Shown: positions 1 to 8,367, counted from the stretch's first letter. The stretch: 22,980 nt of DNA from an uncultured Propionibacteriaceae bacterium (GCA_937988865.1 CALKHV010000152.1:1-22980); one strand, 5' to 3'. Numbers and translations are program-made. The notes: generated from the letters alone by a model not told the origin.

Positions 1-126
1 GGGCGCCCCACCTGTATTCTCCCCCTCGAGTCGGCCTCCGGATGGGGCCCACTTTCGCTCGAAGCGCTATGTTTGGCGCCGACCCCTTCATCTGGGCGCT
101 CGCGTCCACCGGCAACCAAGGCACTC

Positions 127-1653
127 ATGATCCGCTTCATCGCCCGGCGACTGGCCATGGCAGTGGGGATTCTCCTGGCTCTGTCCTTCATGGTCTACGG
201 CATCCTCAGTGCGGCCATGGACCCGATGGAAGATCTCAGGCTGTCCACGCAGCCCAACAAGGCCCAGCTCATCGAAGCACGCGTCCGCATGCTCAATCTC
301 GACCAGCCCTGGTACTCGCGGTACTGGGGTTGGCTGACCGAGTTCGTGCAGGGCAATCCCGGGATCGCCTGGCAGACGAAGCAGAAGGTCGTCGACATGC
401 TCCCCAACGCTGTGTCGACCTCGGTGCAGCTGGTGTTTGGCGCGACCATCATCGCGGTGCTGCTGGGAGTCACCATCGGCGTCGTGAGCGCACTGAGGCA
501 GTACACGACGTTCGACTACGCGATCACCTTCGTCTCGTTCGTCCTCTACTCGCTCCCCATCTTCTGGGTTGCCGTGCTCCTCAAGGAGTACATGGCGATC
601 CAGCTCAACGACTACCTGGCCGACCCTGTGATCAACTGGCCCGCCCTGCTGATCTTCTCCCTGATCGCTGCCCTCTTCTGGGCCGGCATGCTCGGGGGCG
701 AACGTCGCAGGAAGCTCATCACCTTCGGATCAGCGTTCCTCGTCACCCTCGCGACGTCGTACTTCCTGCTCTCGTCCGACTGGATCCACGATCCCAAGAT
801 CGGCTTCTTCGGGTTGGCGGTGATCTCGCTCGCCGCCGCCTACGTCCTGACGCTCCTCTTCGCCGGGATCAAGAACAAGCGCGCCCTCTACTCGGCCCTC
901 ACGATGGTGGGCGTTGGGCTCGCCCTGTACTTCCCGCTGCAGTATGTGTTCGCCACGTACGAGATGACCAACGGATACATCTTGGTGCTCTTCGCGATCA
1001 CGATGGCCGTTGGAACTCTTGTCGGTTGGGCCTTCGGTGGCCCGGACAAGATGGTGTCGGTGCGCGGCGCGATGCTCGTGGGCCTGGTGATGGGAACCCT
1101 GGTCTACATCGACCAGATCATGCGGGTCTGGTACAGCTACTCGTCGTCAAGTGCCATCAAGAACCGGCCGATCGCCACCATCGGTCCGGGCACCCCGGGC
1201 CTGAACGCCGACTACTGGACCACCTACCTCGACAAGTTCACGCACCTGCTGTTGCCGACCGTCGCCCTCGTGCTGATCTCGTTCGCCGGGTACACCCGCT
1301 ACGAACGTGGCGCGACCCTCGAGGTGCTGAATCAGGACTACATCCGGACGGCTCGCGCGAAGGGCCTTCCCGAGCGCGTTGTCATTGTGCGCCACGCCCT
1401 GCGCAACGCCCTGATGCCGCTGGCGTCCATCATCCCCGGCGACATCGTCGCCCTCATCGGCGGCGCGGTGCTGACGGAGACCATCTTCGGGTGGGGCGGC
1501 ATGGGCCACATGTTCGTCAATTCGCTGCGCAATCACGAGATCGACCCCGTCATGACCTACATCATGATCACCGGCGCCCTGGCGATGATCGCCAACCTCA
1601 TCGCCGACTTCCTCTACGCCATCCTCGACCCCCGAATCAGGGTGAACGCATGA
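127..1653 (+). CDS. DppB/OppB-type ABC transporter permease with an extra membrane region
   Basis: Inner-membrane permease of a peptide/nickel-family ABC importer; with the next permease it would form the translocation channel. The 508-residue protein has an N-terminal membrane helix (about 9-30), further helices at about 98-122 and 130-153, and the C-terminal permease core. The core holds the EAA coupling loop (about 399-429, including DYIRTARAKGLPERVVIVRH) and the typical ending DPRIRVNA. The family is usually 310-340 residues long. Here about 180 residues (roughly 165-345) are inserted between the N-terminal helices and the core and contain about six further hydrophobic segments. I chose ATG 127 because AAGG lies five bases upstream and MIRFIARRL is the family's normal start; an in-frame TTG at 73 would add 18 unlikely residues. 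The stop overlaps the next gene's start (ATGA). Family is certain, substrate unknown. Confidence 0.9.
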   Translation: MIRFIARRLAMAVGILLALSFMVYGILSAAMDPMEDLRLSTQPNKAQLIEARVRMLNLDQPWYSRYWGWLTEFVQGNPGIAWQTKQKVVDMLPNAVSTSVQLVFGATIIAVLLGVTIGVVSALRQYTTFDYAITFVSFVLYSLPIFWVAVLLKEYMAIQLNDYLADPVINWPALLIFSLIAALFWAGMLGGERRRKLITFGSAFLVTLATSYFLLSSDWIHDPKIGFFGLAVISLAAAYVLTLLFAGIKNKRALYSALTMVGVGLALYFPLQYVFATYEMTNGYILVLFAITMAVGTLVGWAFGGPDKMVSVRGAMLVGLVMGTLVYIDQIMRVWYSYSSSSAIKNRPIATIGPGTPGLNADYWTTYLDKFTHLLLPTVALVLISFAGYTRYERGATLEVLNQDYIRTARAKGLPERVVIVRHALRNALMPLASIIPGDIVALIGGAVLTETIFGWGGMGHMFVNSLRNHEIDPVMTYIMITGALAMIANLIADFLYAILDPRIRVNA

Positions 1654-2885
1654 GCTCACACGATCCCGAGAACCAACCGCTCGACGACCTCGAACAGAGC
1701 CGCACGCAGCCCGGAACGGGAGCCGCCGCCGGCGAGAACGCGGCGGCGGACGTGGCGGCCGAGGCACATGCAGCGGTCTCCTCGACCGAGGCCGACGCGT
1801 TCGGCCGCGGAGAGGGCGTCATCGAGGCGAAAGAGGTCGAGGGCCTGTCACAGGGCCAGATCGTCCTGCGTCGCTTCACCCGTCACAAGGGCGCCCTTGC
1901 AGGCATGATCGTGCTGGGCACCGTTGCCCTGCTGGCGATCACGTCCATGGGCATCGGGCCGATTCCCGGGTGGTGGAAGTTCCAGGACTTCCTCGGCAGC
2001 GGCACCGTCCAGAACGGCGGCGCACCGACCCTGCACCTCCCCCGCTGGTTGGGAGGACCGGGATTCGCCATCGGCGACCACCCCTTCGGGCAGGACGAGA
2101 TCGGTCGCGACAACTTCGCCCAGGTCATGAAGGGCGTCCAGACGTCACTCTTCGTCATGACAGTGATGGGCATCGTGCAGCTGATCATCGGCGTCACCAT
2201 CGGTGCACTGTCCGGCTATTACCGCGGACGTCTCGACATGGTCCTCATGCGCTTCACCGACATGGTCATCACACTTCCGGTCATCGTCATCGGAGCCGTC
2301 CTCGGGAAGCTCGTGTACACGATCCCCACGAAGCTCAACGCCTCGGACGCGCTGGTCAACACGATTCACAAGTACCTTCCGCTCGAACTGGCGATCGCGC
2401 TTGGCTGCATCCTGTGGCCGGGCATGGCCCGCCTCGTCCGGAGTGAGTTCATGAGCCTGCGTGAGCGGGAGTTCGTCGACTCCGCCCGTGTGGCCGGCGC
2501 CAGCGACTGGCGCATCATCACGAAGCACATGCTCCCCAACGCCATGGGGGTCATCATCGTGAACGTCACGCTGCTCATGTCGGCCGCAGTCGTCCTCGAG
2601 ACAGCGCTCAGCTACCTCGGCTTCGGCATCGCGCAACCGAACATTTCCCTCGGCAACCTGATCTCGGCCAACCAGGGTGCGTTCGCGACGCGTCCATGGC
2701 TGTTCTGGTGGCCCGGCCTCTTCATCATCCTGATTGCCCTGTGCGTCAACTTCATCGGTGACGGCCTTCGGGACGCCTTCGACCCGCGCCAGAAGCGCAT
2801 CCCGTCACAGCGGCAGATGGACAAGGCGCAGCTGAAGGACGACCGGGGACTCGTTATCGAGACTGTCAAGGAGGAGGCGAAGTGA
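1650..2885 (+). CDS. DppC/OppC-type ABC transporter permease
   Basis: Second inner-membrane permease of the peptide-type importer, partner of the preceding gene. The 411-residue protein opens with about 75 hydrophilic residues rich in Ala, Glu and Asp, much longer than the usual short OppC N-terminus. It then has a membrane helix (about 81-100), the OppC signature HPFGQDEIGRD (144-154), helices at about 166-190 and 203-225, the EAA loop (about 269-299, REREFVDSARVAGASDWRII), and final helices near 300-325 and 350-372. It ends DAFDPRQKR plus a charged tail. The start ATG at 1650 overlaps the upstream stop by four bases, and the stop overlaps the ATPase start by four bases, so the three genes are translationally coupled. 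The function of the acidic N-terminal tail is unknown. Confidence 0.9.
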   Translation: MSSHDPENQPLDDLEQSRTQPGTGAAAGENAAADVAAEAHAAVSSTEADAFGRGEGVIEAKEVEGLSQGQIVLRRFTRHKGALAGMIVLGTVALLAITSMGIGPIPGWWKFQDFLGSGTVQNGGAPTLHLPRWLGGPGFAIGDHPFGQDEIGRDNFAQVMKGVQTSLFVMTVMGIVQLIIGVTIGALSGYYRGRLDMVLMRFTDMVITLPVIVIGAVLGKLVYTIPTKLNASDALVNTIHKYLPLELAIALGCILWPGMARLVRSEFMSLREREFVDSARVAGASDWRIITKHMLPNAMGVIIVNVTLLMSAAVVLETALSYLGFGIAQPNISLGNLISANQGAFATRPWLFWWPGLFIILIALCVNFIGDGLRDAFDPRQKRIPSQRQMDKAQLKDDRGLVIETVKEEAK

Positions 2886-4678
2886 CCGAGAACCACAACC
2901 CGCTGGCTACCGACGGGGCGACCCTGGCCGACGAAGACGTCACCGCGCTGGCCCATGAGTCCGTCCATCGCGGCGAGAAGATCCTTGAGGTCAAAGACCT
3001 GTGCATCAACTTCTGGGTGAACGGCGAGTGGTTCTCCGCAGCCAAGGACATGACCTATGACCTGCGAGCAGGTGAAGTGCTCGCCATCGTGGGCGAGTCA
3101 GGCTCAGGCAAGACCCAGTCGTCGATGTCGCTCGTGGGACTGCTCCCGGCCAATGGGCGTACGACCGGGTCGGCCAAGCTCAAGGGCACCGAGTTGGTCG
3201 GGCTGACCGGTTCGAAGCTGCGGTCGATCCGTGGCAAGGAGATCGCCGTGATCTTCCAGGAGCCGATGACTGCGCTGAATCCGCTGTACACCGTCGGTTT
3301 CCAGATCGTCGAGACGCTTCGGACACACTTCGTCATGAGCCCCCACATCGCCAAGGAGCGAGCCCTCGAGCTCATGCGCCTCGTCGAGATCCCTGAGCCC
3401 GAGGTCAGGTTCGACTCGTACCCCCACCAGTTGTCGGGGGGACAGCGTCAGCGCATCATGATCGCCCAGTCCCTCTCGTGCGAGCCCAAGCTCCTGATCG
3501 CGGACGAACCCACGACTGCACTCGACGTGACAGTCCAGGCCGAGATCCTCAAGCTGATGCGTGACCTGCGTGAGCGCGTCGACGCCGGCATCATCCTCAT
3601 CACCCACGACATGGGCGTCGTGGCCGATATGGCCGACCGGATCATCGTCATGAAAGACGGACAGGTCGTCGAGCACGGTACTTCTGCCCAGATCTTCGGT
3701 GATCCCCAACACCCTTACACCCGTCAACTGCTCGCCGCAGTGCCCCACCTCGGGTCACTGACCTCGACACTGGAGATCCACGAGCGCACCACCATGGTCG
3801 AGAGCGAGGGGCACCCGGTCCCCCTCACCGCTGCCACCCCCGGGGTTGCGCCGGCCCTCCTCATGGAGGACGTGGCGATCGAGTACCCGAAGATCGGACG
3901 CAAGCCCGCCTTCCGCGCGGCCCAGAACATCAATCTTCTGATCGAGCCCGGTGAAGTCGTGGGCCTCGTGGGCGAGTCGGGTTCGGGCAAGACCACGATC
4001 GGACGCGCCGCGGTTGCGCTGCTTCCGGTTGTCGAGGGTCGCCTCACCATCGCCGGTCGAGACATCACGCACGCCAAGAACAAGGATCTGCTGCCCTTCC
4101 GCAAGGACGTGGGCATCGTCTTCCAGGATCCGGGTTCCTCCCTCAACCCCCGGCTTCCGGTCGGCGAATCCATCGGGGAGCCGCTGTACCTGCACCAGAA
4201 GTTGCGCGGGTCCGAGCTCTCGAAGAAGGTGGAGGACCTGCTCGACTCCGTCGAACTCCCCCGCTCCATGCGCAACCGCTATCCACACGAGCTCTCGGGC
4301 GGCCAGCGCCAGCGCATCGGCGTCGCGAGGGCTCTGGCCCTGCAGCCCAAGCTCCTCATCGCGGACGAGCCCACATCGGCCCTCGACGTCTCGGTCCAGG
4401 CCCGCGTGCTCAAGCTCTTCCAGAACCTGCAGCAGGACTACGGCTTCGCCTGCCTGTTCATCAGTCACGACCTCGCTGTGGTCGAGATGTTGAGCAAGCG
4501 TGTAGCTGTCATGCGCCACGGTCGGTTGGTCGAGGTCGGTCCCACTGCCGAGATCGTGAACAACCCGCAGCACGAGTACACCCAGCGCCTGTTGGCCGCA
4601 GTACCCGTGCCTGACCCCGCCGAGCAGAAGAAGCGTCGTGAGCTCCGGGACGAGATCATCGCGGGTGTCGTGTCCTGA
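2882..4678 (+). CDS. Peptide-type ABC transporter ATPase, two fused nucleotide-binding domains (DppD-DppF-like)
   Basis: Cytoplasmic ATPase that would power the two permeases. The 598-residue protein carries two complete ABC domains. Domain 1 has Walker A GESGSGKT (71-78), Q-loop Q126, signature LSGGQRQR (184-191), Walker B LLIADEP (204-210) and H-loop His242. Domain 2 has Walker A 364-371, signature 471-478, Walker B 491-497 and H-loop His529. Each is followed by the oligopeptide-type C-terminal motif (DPQHPYTRQLLAAVP at 274-288, NPQHEYTQRLLAAVP at 561-575). No catalytic residue is missing, so both sites look active. The GTG start at 2882 has AAGGAGG about seven bases upstream and overlaps the permease stop. 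In many bacteria these are two genes (D and F); the fused form is also common. Transcription probably ends at the hairpin at 4711-4744. Confidence 0.93.
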   Translation: MTENHNPLATDGATLADEDVTALAHESVHRGEKILEVKDLCINFWVNGEWFSAAKDMTYDLRAGEVLAIVGESGSGKTQSSMSLVGLLPANGRTTGSAKLKGTELVGLTGSKLRSIRGKEIAVIFQEPMTALNPLYTVGFQIVETLRTHFVMSPHIAKERALELMRLVEIPEPEVRFDSYPHQLSGGQRQRIMIAQSLSCEPKLLIADEPTTALDVTVQAEILKLMRDLRERVDAGIILITHDMGVVADMADRIIVMKDGQVVEHGTSAQIFGDPQHPYTRQLLAAVPHLGSLTSTLEIHERTTMVESEGHPVPLTAATPGVAPALLMEDVAIEYPKIGRKPAFRAAQNINLLIEPGEVVGLVGESGSGKTTIGRAAVALLPVVEGRLTIAGRDITHAKNKDLLPFRKDVGIVFQDPGSSLNPRLPVGESIGEPLYLHQKLRGSELSKKVEDLLDSVELPRSMRNRYPHELSGGQRQRIGVARALALQPKLLIADEPTSALDVSVQARVLKLFQNLQQDYGFACLFISHDLAVVEMLSKRVAVMRHGRLVEVGPTAEIVNNPQHEYTQRLLAAVPVPDPAEQKKRRELRDEIIAGVVS

Positions 4679-4710
4679 CGCCTGACACGTCCTGATCGGC
4701 GCTGAACATG

Positions 4711-4744
4711 AATGATGGCGGCCCCCGAGGGGGCCGCCATCATT
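4711..4744. terminator. Bidirectional hairpin terminator between convergent operons
   Basis: A perfect inverted repeat with 16-base arms (4711-4726 and 4729-4744) and only GA between them; in practice a 15-bp stem with a CGAG tetraloop. The outer ends are AATGATGG and CCATCATT. It lies 32 bases after the ATPase stop (+ strand) and 14 bases after the rplO stop (- strand), so it can serve both converging transcripts. The following U-tract is poor on both sides, as is usual in high-GC genomes. Confidence 0.85.
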
Positions 4745-4758
4745 CTGTCTGGACTTGA

Positions 4759-5199
4759 TCAGAGCTCGGTGACCGAGCCGCCCGCCTTTTCGATCTTCGA
4801 CTTCGCCGACGCGGAGAACGCGTCGACCGTGACCGTCACAGGCACGGACAGATCGCCGTTGCCGAGCACCTTCACGAGCTGTCCCTTGCGCACCGCGCCC
4901 TTGGCAACGAGGTCATCAACCGTGACCTCACCGCCCTGCGGGTAGAGCTCGGCAAGCTTGGCCACATTGACCACCTGGTACTCGACCCGGAACGGGTTCT
5001 TGAAGCCACGCAGCTTCGGAAGCCGCATGTGCATCGGCATCTGGCCACCCTCGAAGCTCTCGGGCACCTGGGTGCGGGCGCCGGAACCCTTGGTACCACG
5101 TCCGGCGGTCTTGCCCTTGGAGCCCTCGCCTCGACCCACGCGGGTCTTGGCGGTCTTGGCGCCGGGGGCAGGACGCAGGTGATGAACCTTCAACGCCAT
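4759..5199 (-). CDS. rplO: 50S ribosomal protein L15
   Basis: Large-subunit assembly protein that contacts 23S rRNA. The 146-residue product begins MALKVHHLRPAPGAK and has the Gly/Lys-rich flexible N-terminal stretch (GRGEGSKGKTAGRGTKGSGA) and FEGGQMPMHMRLPKLRGF typical of L15. A longer open frame reaches 5349, but only the ATG at 5199 gives the normal L15 start; the extra residues overlap rpmD in another frame. It follows rpmD by one base and is the last gene of the run. In most bacteria secY comes next, but here the operon ends at a terminator. Confidence 0.97.
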   Translation of the reverse strand: MALKVHHLRPAPGAKTAKTRVGRGEGSKGKTAGRGTKGSGARTQVPESFEGGQMPMHMRLPKLRGFKNPFRVEYQVVNVAKLAELYPQGGEVTVDDLVAKGAVRKGQLVKVLGNGDLSVPVTVTVDAFSASAKSKIEKAGGSVTEL

Positions 5200-5200
5200 G

Positions 5201-5383
5201 TCACTCCACCTCTTCCACAGCAACGAGGTGCTGTACAGCCTTGACCATCCCGCGGATTTCGGGACGATCTTCCTTGACGACCACGTCGCCGATGCGGTGA
5301 AGTCCCAGCGTGCGCAGGGTCTCCTTCTGGGCCCGCAGGCCGCCGACACCGGACTTGGTCTGGGTCACCTTCAGGCGAGCCAT
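5201..5383 (-). CDS. rpmD: 50S ribosomal protein L30
   Basis: Small large-subunit protein of 60 residues, the normal length for bacterial L30. It begins MARLKVTQTKSGVGG and carries the conserved TLRTLGLHRIGD and PEIRGMVKAVQHLV segments. Its ATG overlaps the rpsE stop by one base pair position (ATGA), and its own stop lies one base before rplO, so it is translated within the rpsE-rpmD-rplO block. Identification is secure from sequence and gene order. Confidence 0.97.
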   Translation of the reverse strand: MARLKVTQTKSGVGGLRAQKETLRTLGLHRIGDVVVKEDRPEIRGMVKAVQHLVAVEEVE

Positions 5384-6015
5384 CAGTGAGCCACCTCCTT
5401 CAGGCCTTCACTGCGAGCACGCAGCAGGGCGGCCGGAGCCACGTCTTCGACGGGCTTGCCACGACGCTTGGCGACAGCCTCGGGCTCTTCCAGACTCTGC
5501 AGCGCGGCCACCGTGGCATGCACCACGTTGATCGCGTTGGCCGAACCGAGCGACTTGGCGAGCACGTCGTGCACGCCTGCACACTCGAGCACGGCGCGAG
5601 CCGAGCCGCCGGCGATGACGCCTGTACCAGGCGAAGCCGGACGCAGCATGACAACGCCCGCTGCCTTCTCACCCTGCACGGGGTGCGGGATGGTGCGCTG
5701 GATCAGCGGCACCTTGAAGAAGTGCTTCTTGGCTTCTTCGACGCCCTTGGCGATTGCCGCGGGAACTTCCTTGGCCTTGCCGTAGCCGACACCCACGGTG
5801 CCTTCGCCGTCGCCGACCACAACCAGTGCGGTGAAGCTGAAGCGACGACCACCCTGCACGACCTTGGCCACACGGTTGATGGCCACGACGCGCTCGAGGT
5901 ACTGGCTCTTTTCCTTCTCGGGCTGCTGGCCACGACGGTCATCACGGCCACGACGTTCGCCGCCGCCTCCTGCGCCGCCTCCTGCACCGCTTCCGCGGCG
6001 CTGGGATCCACTCAT
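5383..6015 (-). CDS. rpsE: 30S ribosomal protein S5
   Basis: Small-subunit protein that helps set decoding accuracy. The 210-residue protein has the double-stranded-RNA-binding-like core beginning YLERVVAINRVAKVVQGG and RRFSFTALVVVGDGEG, then the C-terminal segment with GGSARAVLECAGVHDVLAKS. It is longer than the roughly 165-residue E. coli protein because of a Gly/Arg/Gln-rich N-terminal tail of about 40 residues, a form seen in actinobacteria. I chose ATG 6015 because the protein then begins MSGSQRRG and GAAAGG-like purines (GAAAGG) lie upstream; the frame stays open to 6078 but runs into rplR. Confidence 0.96.
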   Translation of the reverse strand: MSGSQRRGSGAGGGAGGGGERRGRDDRRGQQPEKEKSQYLERVVAINRVAKVVQGGRRFSFTALVVVGDGEGTVGVGYGKAKEVPAAIAKGVEEAKKHFFKVPLIQRTIPHPVQGEKAAGVVMLRPASPGTGVIAGGSARAVLECAGVHDVLAKSLGSANAINVVHATVAALQSLEEPEAVAKRRGKPVEDVAPAALLRARSEGLKEVAH

Positions 6016-6031
6016 CGTCTCTCTACCTTTC

Positions 6032-6415
6032 TCAGAACCCGAGGCCTGCTTCGCGGGCTGCGTCAGCCAGCGAGGCAATTCGACCGGTGTACTTGTTACC
6101 TGCGCGGTCGAAGACCACGTTCTCGATCCCGGCGGCCTTGGCGCGCTCGGCGATCAGCTGGCCGACCAGCGCGGCCTTCGCGGACTTGTCACCTGCGGCC
6201 GTGCGGAGCCCGGCCTCCATGGTGGAGGCCGATGCCAGCGTCCGGCCCTGCACGTCGTCAACGATCTGGACGCCGATGTGGCGGGCAGTACGGGTGACAA
6301 CCATGCGGGGACGGTCCGGGCCGCCGAAGATCTTCTTGCGTCCACGCGCCTGACGGCGCAGACGGGACGCGGTCTTGGGGGCAAGCCCCTTGCGCATACC
6401 CAGGGAGATAGCCAT
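6032..6415 (-). CDS. rplR: 50S ribosomal protein L18
   Basis: 5S rRNA-binding protein of the central protuberance, 127 residues. Diagnostic segments are RLRRQARGRKKI, RPRMVVTRTARHIGVQIVDD, VGQLIAERAKAAGI and FDRAGNKYTGRIASLADAAR. The start is ATG 6415, which overlaps the rplF stop (TGATG). A GTG one codon upstream is possible but would move the overlap and adds nothing. It is followed after 16 bases by rpsE. It works with L5 (gene at 7699-8367) in the 5S ribonucleoprotein. Confidence 0.96.
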   Translation of the reverse strand: MAISLGMRKGLAPKTASRLRRQARGRKKIFGGPDRPRMVVTRTARHIGVQIVDDVQGRTLASASTMEAGLRTAAGDKSAKAALVGQLIAERAKAAGIENVVFDRAGNKYTGRIASLADAAREAGLGF

Positions 6416-6957
6416 CACTTACCAGCCTTTCCGACCTTGCGACGGACCTGCTCGCCCGCGTAGCGGACGCCCTTGCCCTTGTACGGCTCAGGCTTGCGGA
6501 TCTTGCGGATGTTCGCCGCAACCTCGCCCACGGCCTGCTTGTCGATGCCCTGGACACTGAACTTGGTGTTGTTCTCGACCACGAAGGTGATGCCCTCGGG
6601 GGCGTTCACGACGACGGGGTGCGAGAAGCCGAGCGCGAACTCGAGCTGCTTGGGGCCCTTGGAGATGACGCGGTAGCCCACGCCGACGATCTCGAGCTTC
6701 TTCTCGTAGCCCTCCGTCACACCGACCACCATGTTGGCGACCAGGGTGCGGGTGAGACCGTGGAGGGAGCGGCTGACGCGCTCGTCGTTCGGACGCGCGA
6801 CCTCCAGCTGCCCATCATCGTTCTTCGCGATGGTGATGGGTTCGGCGACCACGTGGCTCAGGGTGCCCTTGGGGCCCTTCACCTCGACGTTGCGTCCATC
6901 GAGCTTGACCTCGACACCGGACGGGACGGTGATCGGGAGCCTGCCAATTCGTGACAT
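6415..6957 (-). CDS. rplF: 50S ribosomal protein L6
   Basis: Large-subunit protein near the factor-binding site, 180 residues, the standard length. It begins MSRIGRLPITVPSGVEV and has the two-domain L6 pattern, with VKGPKGTLSH early and the conserved C-terminal RKPEPYKGKGVRYAGE segment. A strong Shine-Dalgarno (AAAAGGAG) lies about ten bases before the ATG in the 28-base gap after rpsH. Its stop overlaps the rplR start. Confidence 0.97.
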   Translation of the reverse strand: MSRIGRLPITVPSGVEVKLDGRNVEVKGPKGTLSHVVAEPITIAKNDDGQLEVARPNDERVSRSLHGLTRTLVANMVVGVTEGYEKKLEIVGVGYRVISKGPKQLEFALGFSHPVVVNAPEGITFVVENNTKFSVQGIDKQAVGEVAANIRKIRKPEPYKGKGVRYAGEQVRRKVGKAGK

Positions 6958-6985
6958 TACAAATTCTCCTTTTCAGTCTCGTCGA

Positions 6986-7393
6986 TCACCAGACGTAGGC
7001 GAGGACTTCGCCGCCCACGGACTTCGCATGCGCCTGACGGTCGGTCAGGAGACCCTGCGAGGTCGAGATGATGGCGATGCCCATACCACCGAGCACCTTG
7101 GGAAGCGAGGTCGACTTCGCGTAGACACGCAGGCCGGGCTTCGAGATCCGCCTCAGGCCGGCGATCGAGCGCTCGCGCGAATCACCGTACTTGAGCGTGA
7201 CCTTGAGGGTCTTGCCCACCTCGCCTTCGGCGGGGTCCCTGACCTCGAAGTCAGCGATGTAGCCCTCGGACTTGAGGATCTCGGCGATCCCCACCTTGAT
7301 CTTCGAATGCGGCATGCTGGCGCTCTCGTGGTACGCCTGATTGGCGTTGCGCAGACGCGTCAGCATGTCTGCGATCGGGTCAGTCATTGTCAT
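6986..7393 (-). CDS. rpsH: 30S ribosomal protein S8
   Basis: Primary 16S rRNA-binding protein, 135 residues. It begins MTMTDPIADMLTRLRNANQA and ends in the near-invariant pattern (GGEVLAYVW), with STSQGLLTDRQA before it. Two nearby ATGs are possible (7393 and 7387); I prefer 7393 because AAAGAGG (7410-7404) stands ten bases upstream of it. In E. coli S8 is the repressor of the spc operon; whether that holds here cannot be read from the sequence. The 108-base gap before it is unusually long for this cluster. Confidence 0.96.
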   Translation of the reverse strand: MTMTDPIADMLTRLRNANQAYHESASMPHSKIKVGIAEILKSEGYIADFEVRDPAEGEVGKTLKVTLKYGDSRERSIAGLRRISKPGLRVYAKSTSLPKVLGGMGIAIISTSQGLLTDRQAHAKSVGGEVLAYVW

Positions 7394-7501
7394 GGCTTGT
7401 CAGCCTCTTTCTCACACCGGTTTCCGGATTCGGACCTGGCGCGTTGTTGAACGTGGGTGCGGGCCTTGGCCCACGGGGATGTCAGTGGCTCGGGGCCGGG
7501 G

Positions 7502-7687
7502 TCACCACGAGGACTTCGTGATGCCGGGCAGTTCGCCCTTGTGCGCCATCTCCCGAAGGCAGATGCGGCACAGGCCGAACTTGCGGTAGACCGACTTCGG
7601 CCGCCCGCACTTCTGGCAACGGGTGTATGCCCGGACGCCGAACTTCGGCTTGCGGGACTGCTTGACCTTCAGAGCTGTCTTCGCCAT
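7502..7687 (-). CDS. rpsN: 30S ribosomal protein S14, zinc-binding type
   Basis: Small-subunit head protein of 61 residues. Four cysteines in two CxxC pairs (Cys24/Cys27 and Cys40/Cys43) form the zinc ribbon of the short, type Z form; the long zinc-free form is about 100 residues. The protein ends KGELPGITKSSW, typical of this class. Many actinobacteria also carry a cysteine-less paralogue, under Zur control, used when zinc is scarce; none is in this window. The gene follows rplE after 11 bases. Confidence 0.97.
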   Translation of the reverse strand: MAKTALKVKQSRKPKFGVRAYTRCQKCGRPKSVYRKFGLCRICLREMAHKGELPGITKSSW

Positions 7688-7698
7688 CTAGCTCAGCC

Positions 7699-8367
7699 TC
7701 ACTTCTTCTTCTTGCCGGGGACGTAGCGCTTGTGGACGACCTTCTTGGGATCGTCGACCTCCTTGAACGGGAAGCCGAGGTGCTTGAGCAGGGCGCGACC
7801 TTCGGCGTCCGTCGCGGCAGAGGTCACGAAGGTGACATCCATGCCCCGGACGCGGTCGATCTTGTCCTGGTCGATCTCAAGGAACATGACCTGTTCGTTG
7901 AGCCCGAAGGTGTAGTTGCCGAGGCCGTCGAACTGGTTCGAGTTCAGACCGCGGAAGTCACGGATGCGGGGCAGGGCCAACGTCAGGAGACGGTCGGCGA
8001 ATTCCCACATACGATCCCCACGCAAGGTCACGTGGCAGCCGATCGGCATGCCTTCGCGCAGCTTGAACTGCGCGATCGACTTGCGGGCCTTGGTGACCTG
8101 GGGCTTCTGGCCGGTGATGGCCGTCATGTCCTTGATGGCACCGTCGATGACCTTGGAATCCTTGGCTGCCTCACCGACACCCATGTTCACGACGATCTTG
8201 ACCAGTCCGGGGATCTGCATCACGTTGTCATAGTGGAACTCCTCCGCCATGGCCTTCGCGATCTCTTCGCGGTAGCGCTTCTTCAGGCGGGGCAGCTCGC
8301 GCGCGGGGGCCGGGGTCTCGACGACCTCGGTGGCCTCGAGAACCTGTTCGGTCTGCTGTGCTGTCAT
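7699..8367 (-). CDS. rplE: 50S ribosomal protein L5
   Basis: 5S rRNA-binding protein contacting the P-site tRNA, 222 residues. The core begins at PRLKKRYREEIAKAM and includes VVNMGVGEA, KARKSIAQFKLREGMPIG, CHVTLRGDRMWEF and the C-terminal GMDVTFVTSAATDAEGRALL. About 25 acidic residues precede the core and a Lys-rich tail (PGKKKK) ends it, making it longer than the 179-residue E. coli protein. The ATG at 8367 overlaps the rplX stop (ATGA); starting further in would break this coupling. Confidence 0.96.
   Translation of the reverse strand: MTAQQTEQVLEATEVVETPAPARELPRLKKRYREEIAKAMAEEFHYDNVMQIPGLVKIVVNMGVGEAAKDSKVIDGAIKDMTAITGQKPQVTKARKSIAQFKLREGMPIGCHVTLRGDRMWEFADRLLTLALPRIRDFRGLNSNQFDGLGNYTFGLNEQVMFLEIDQDKIDRVRGMDVTFVTSAATDAEGRALLKHLGFPFKEVDDPKKVVHKRYVPGKKKK

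Noticed and set aside
1..126. Possible 3' end of an upstream gene, such as a peptide-binding protein, since one frame stops at 128-130 overlapping the permease ATG.
   Set aside because: The visible 42 codons have no recognisable family ending and two frames are open here, so a gene cannot be supported.
42..1649. A long open frame continuous with the second permease and running through the whole first permease gene.
   Set aside because: It overlaps a clear permease in another frame and reads as Arg/His/Pro-rich noise typical of an off-frame in high-GC DNA; the true start at 1650 overlaps the upstream stop.
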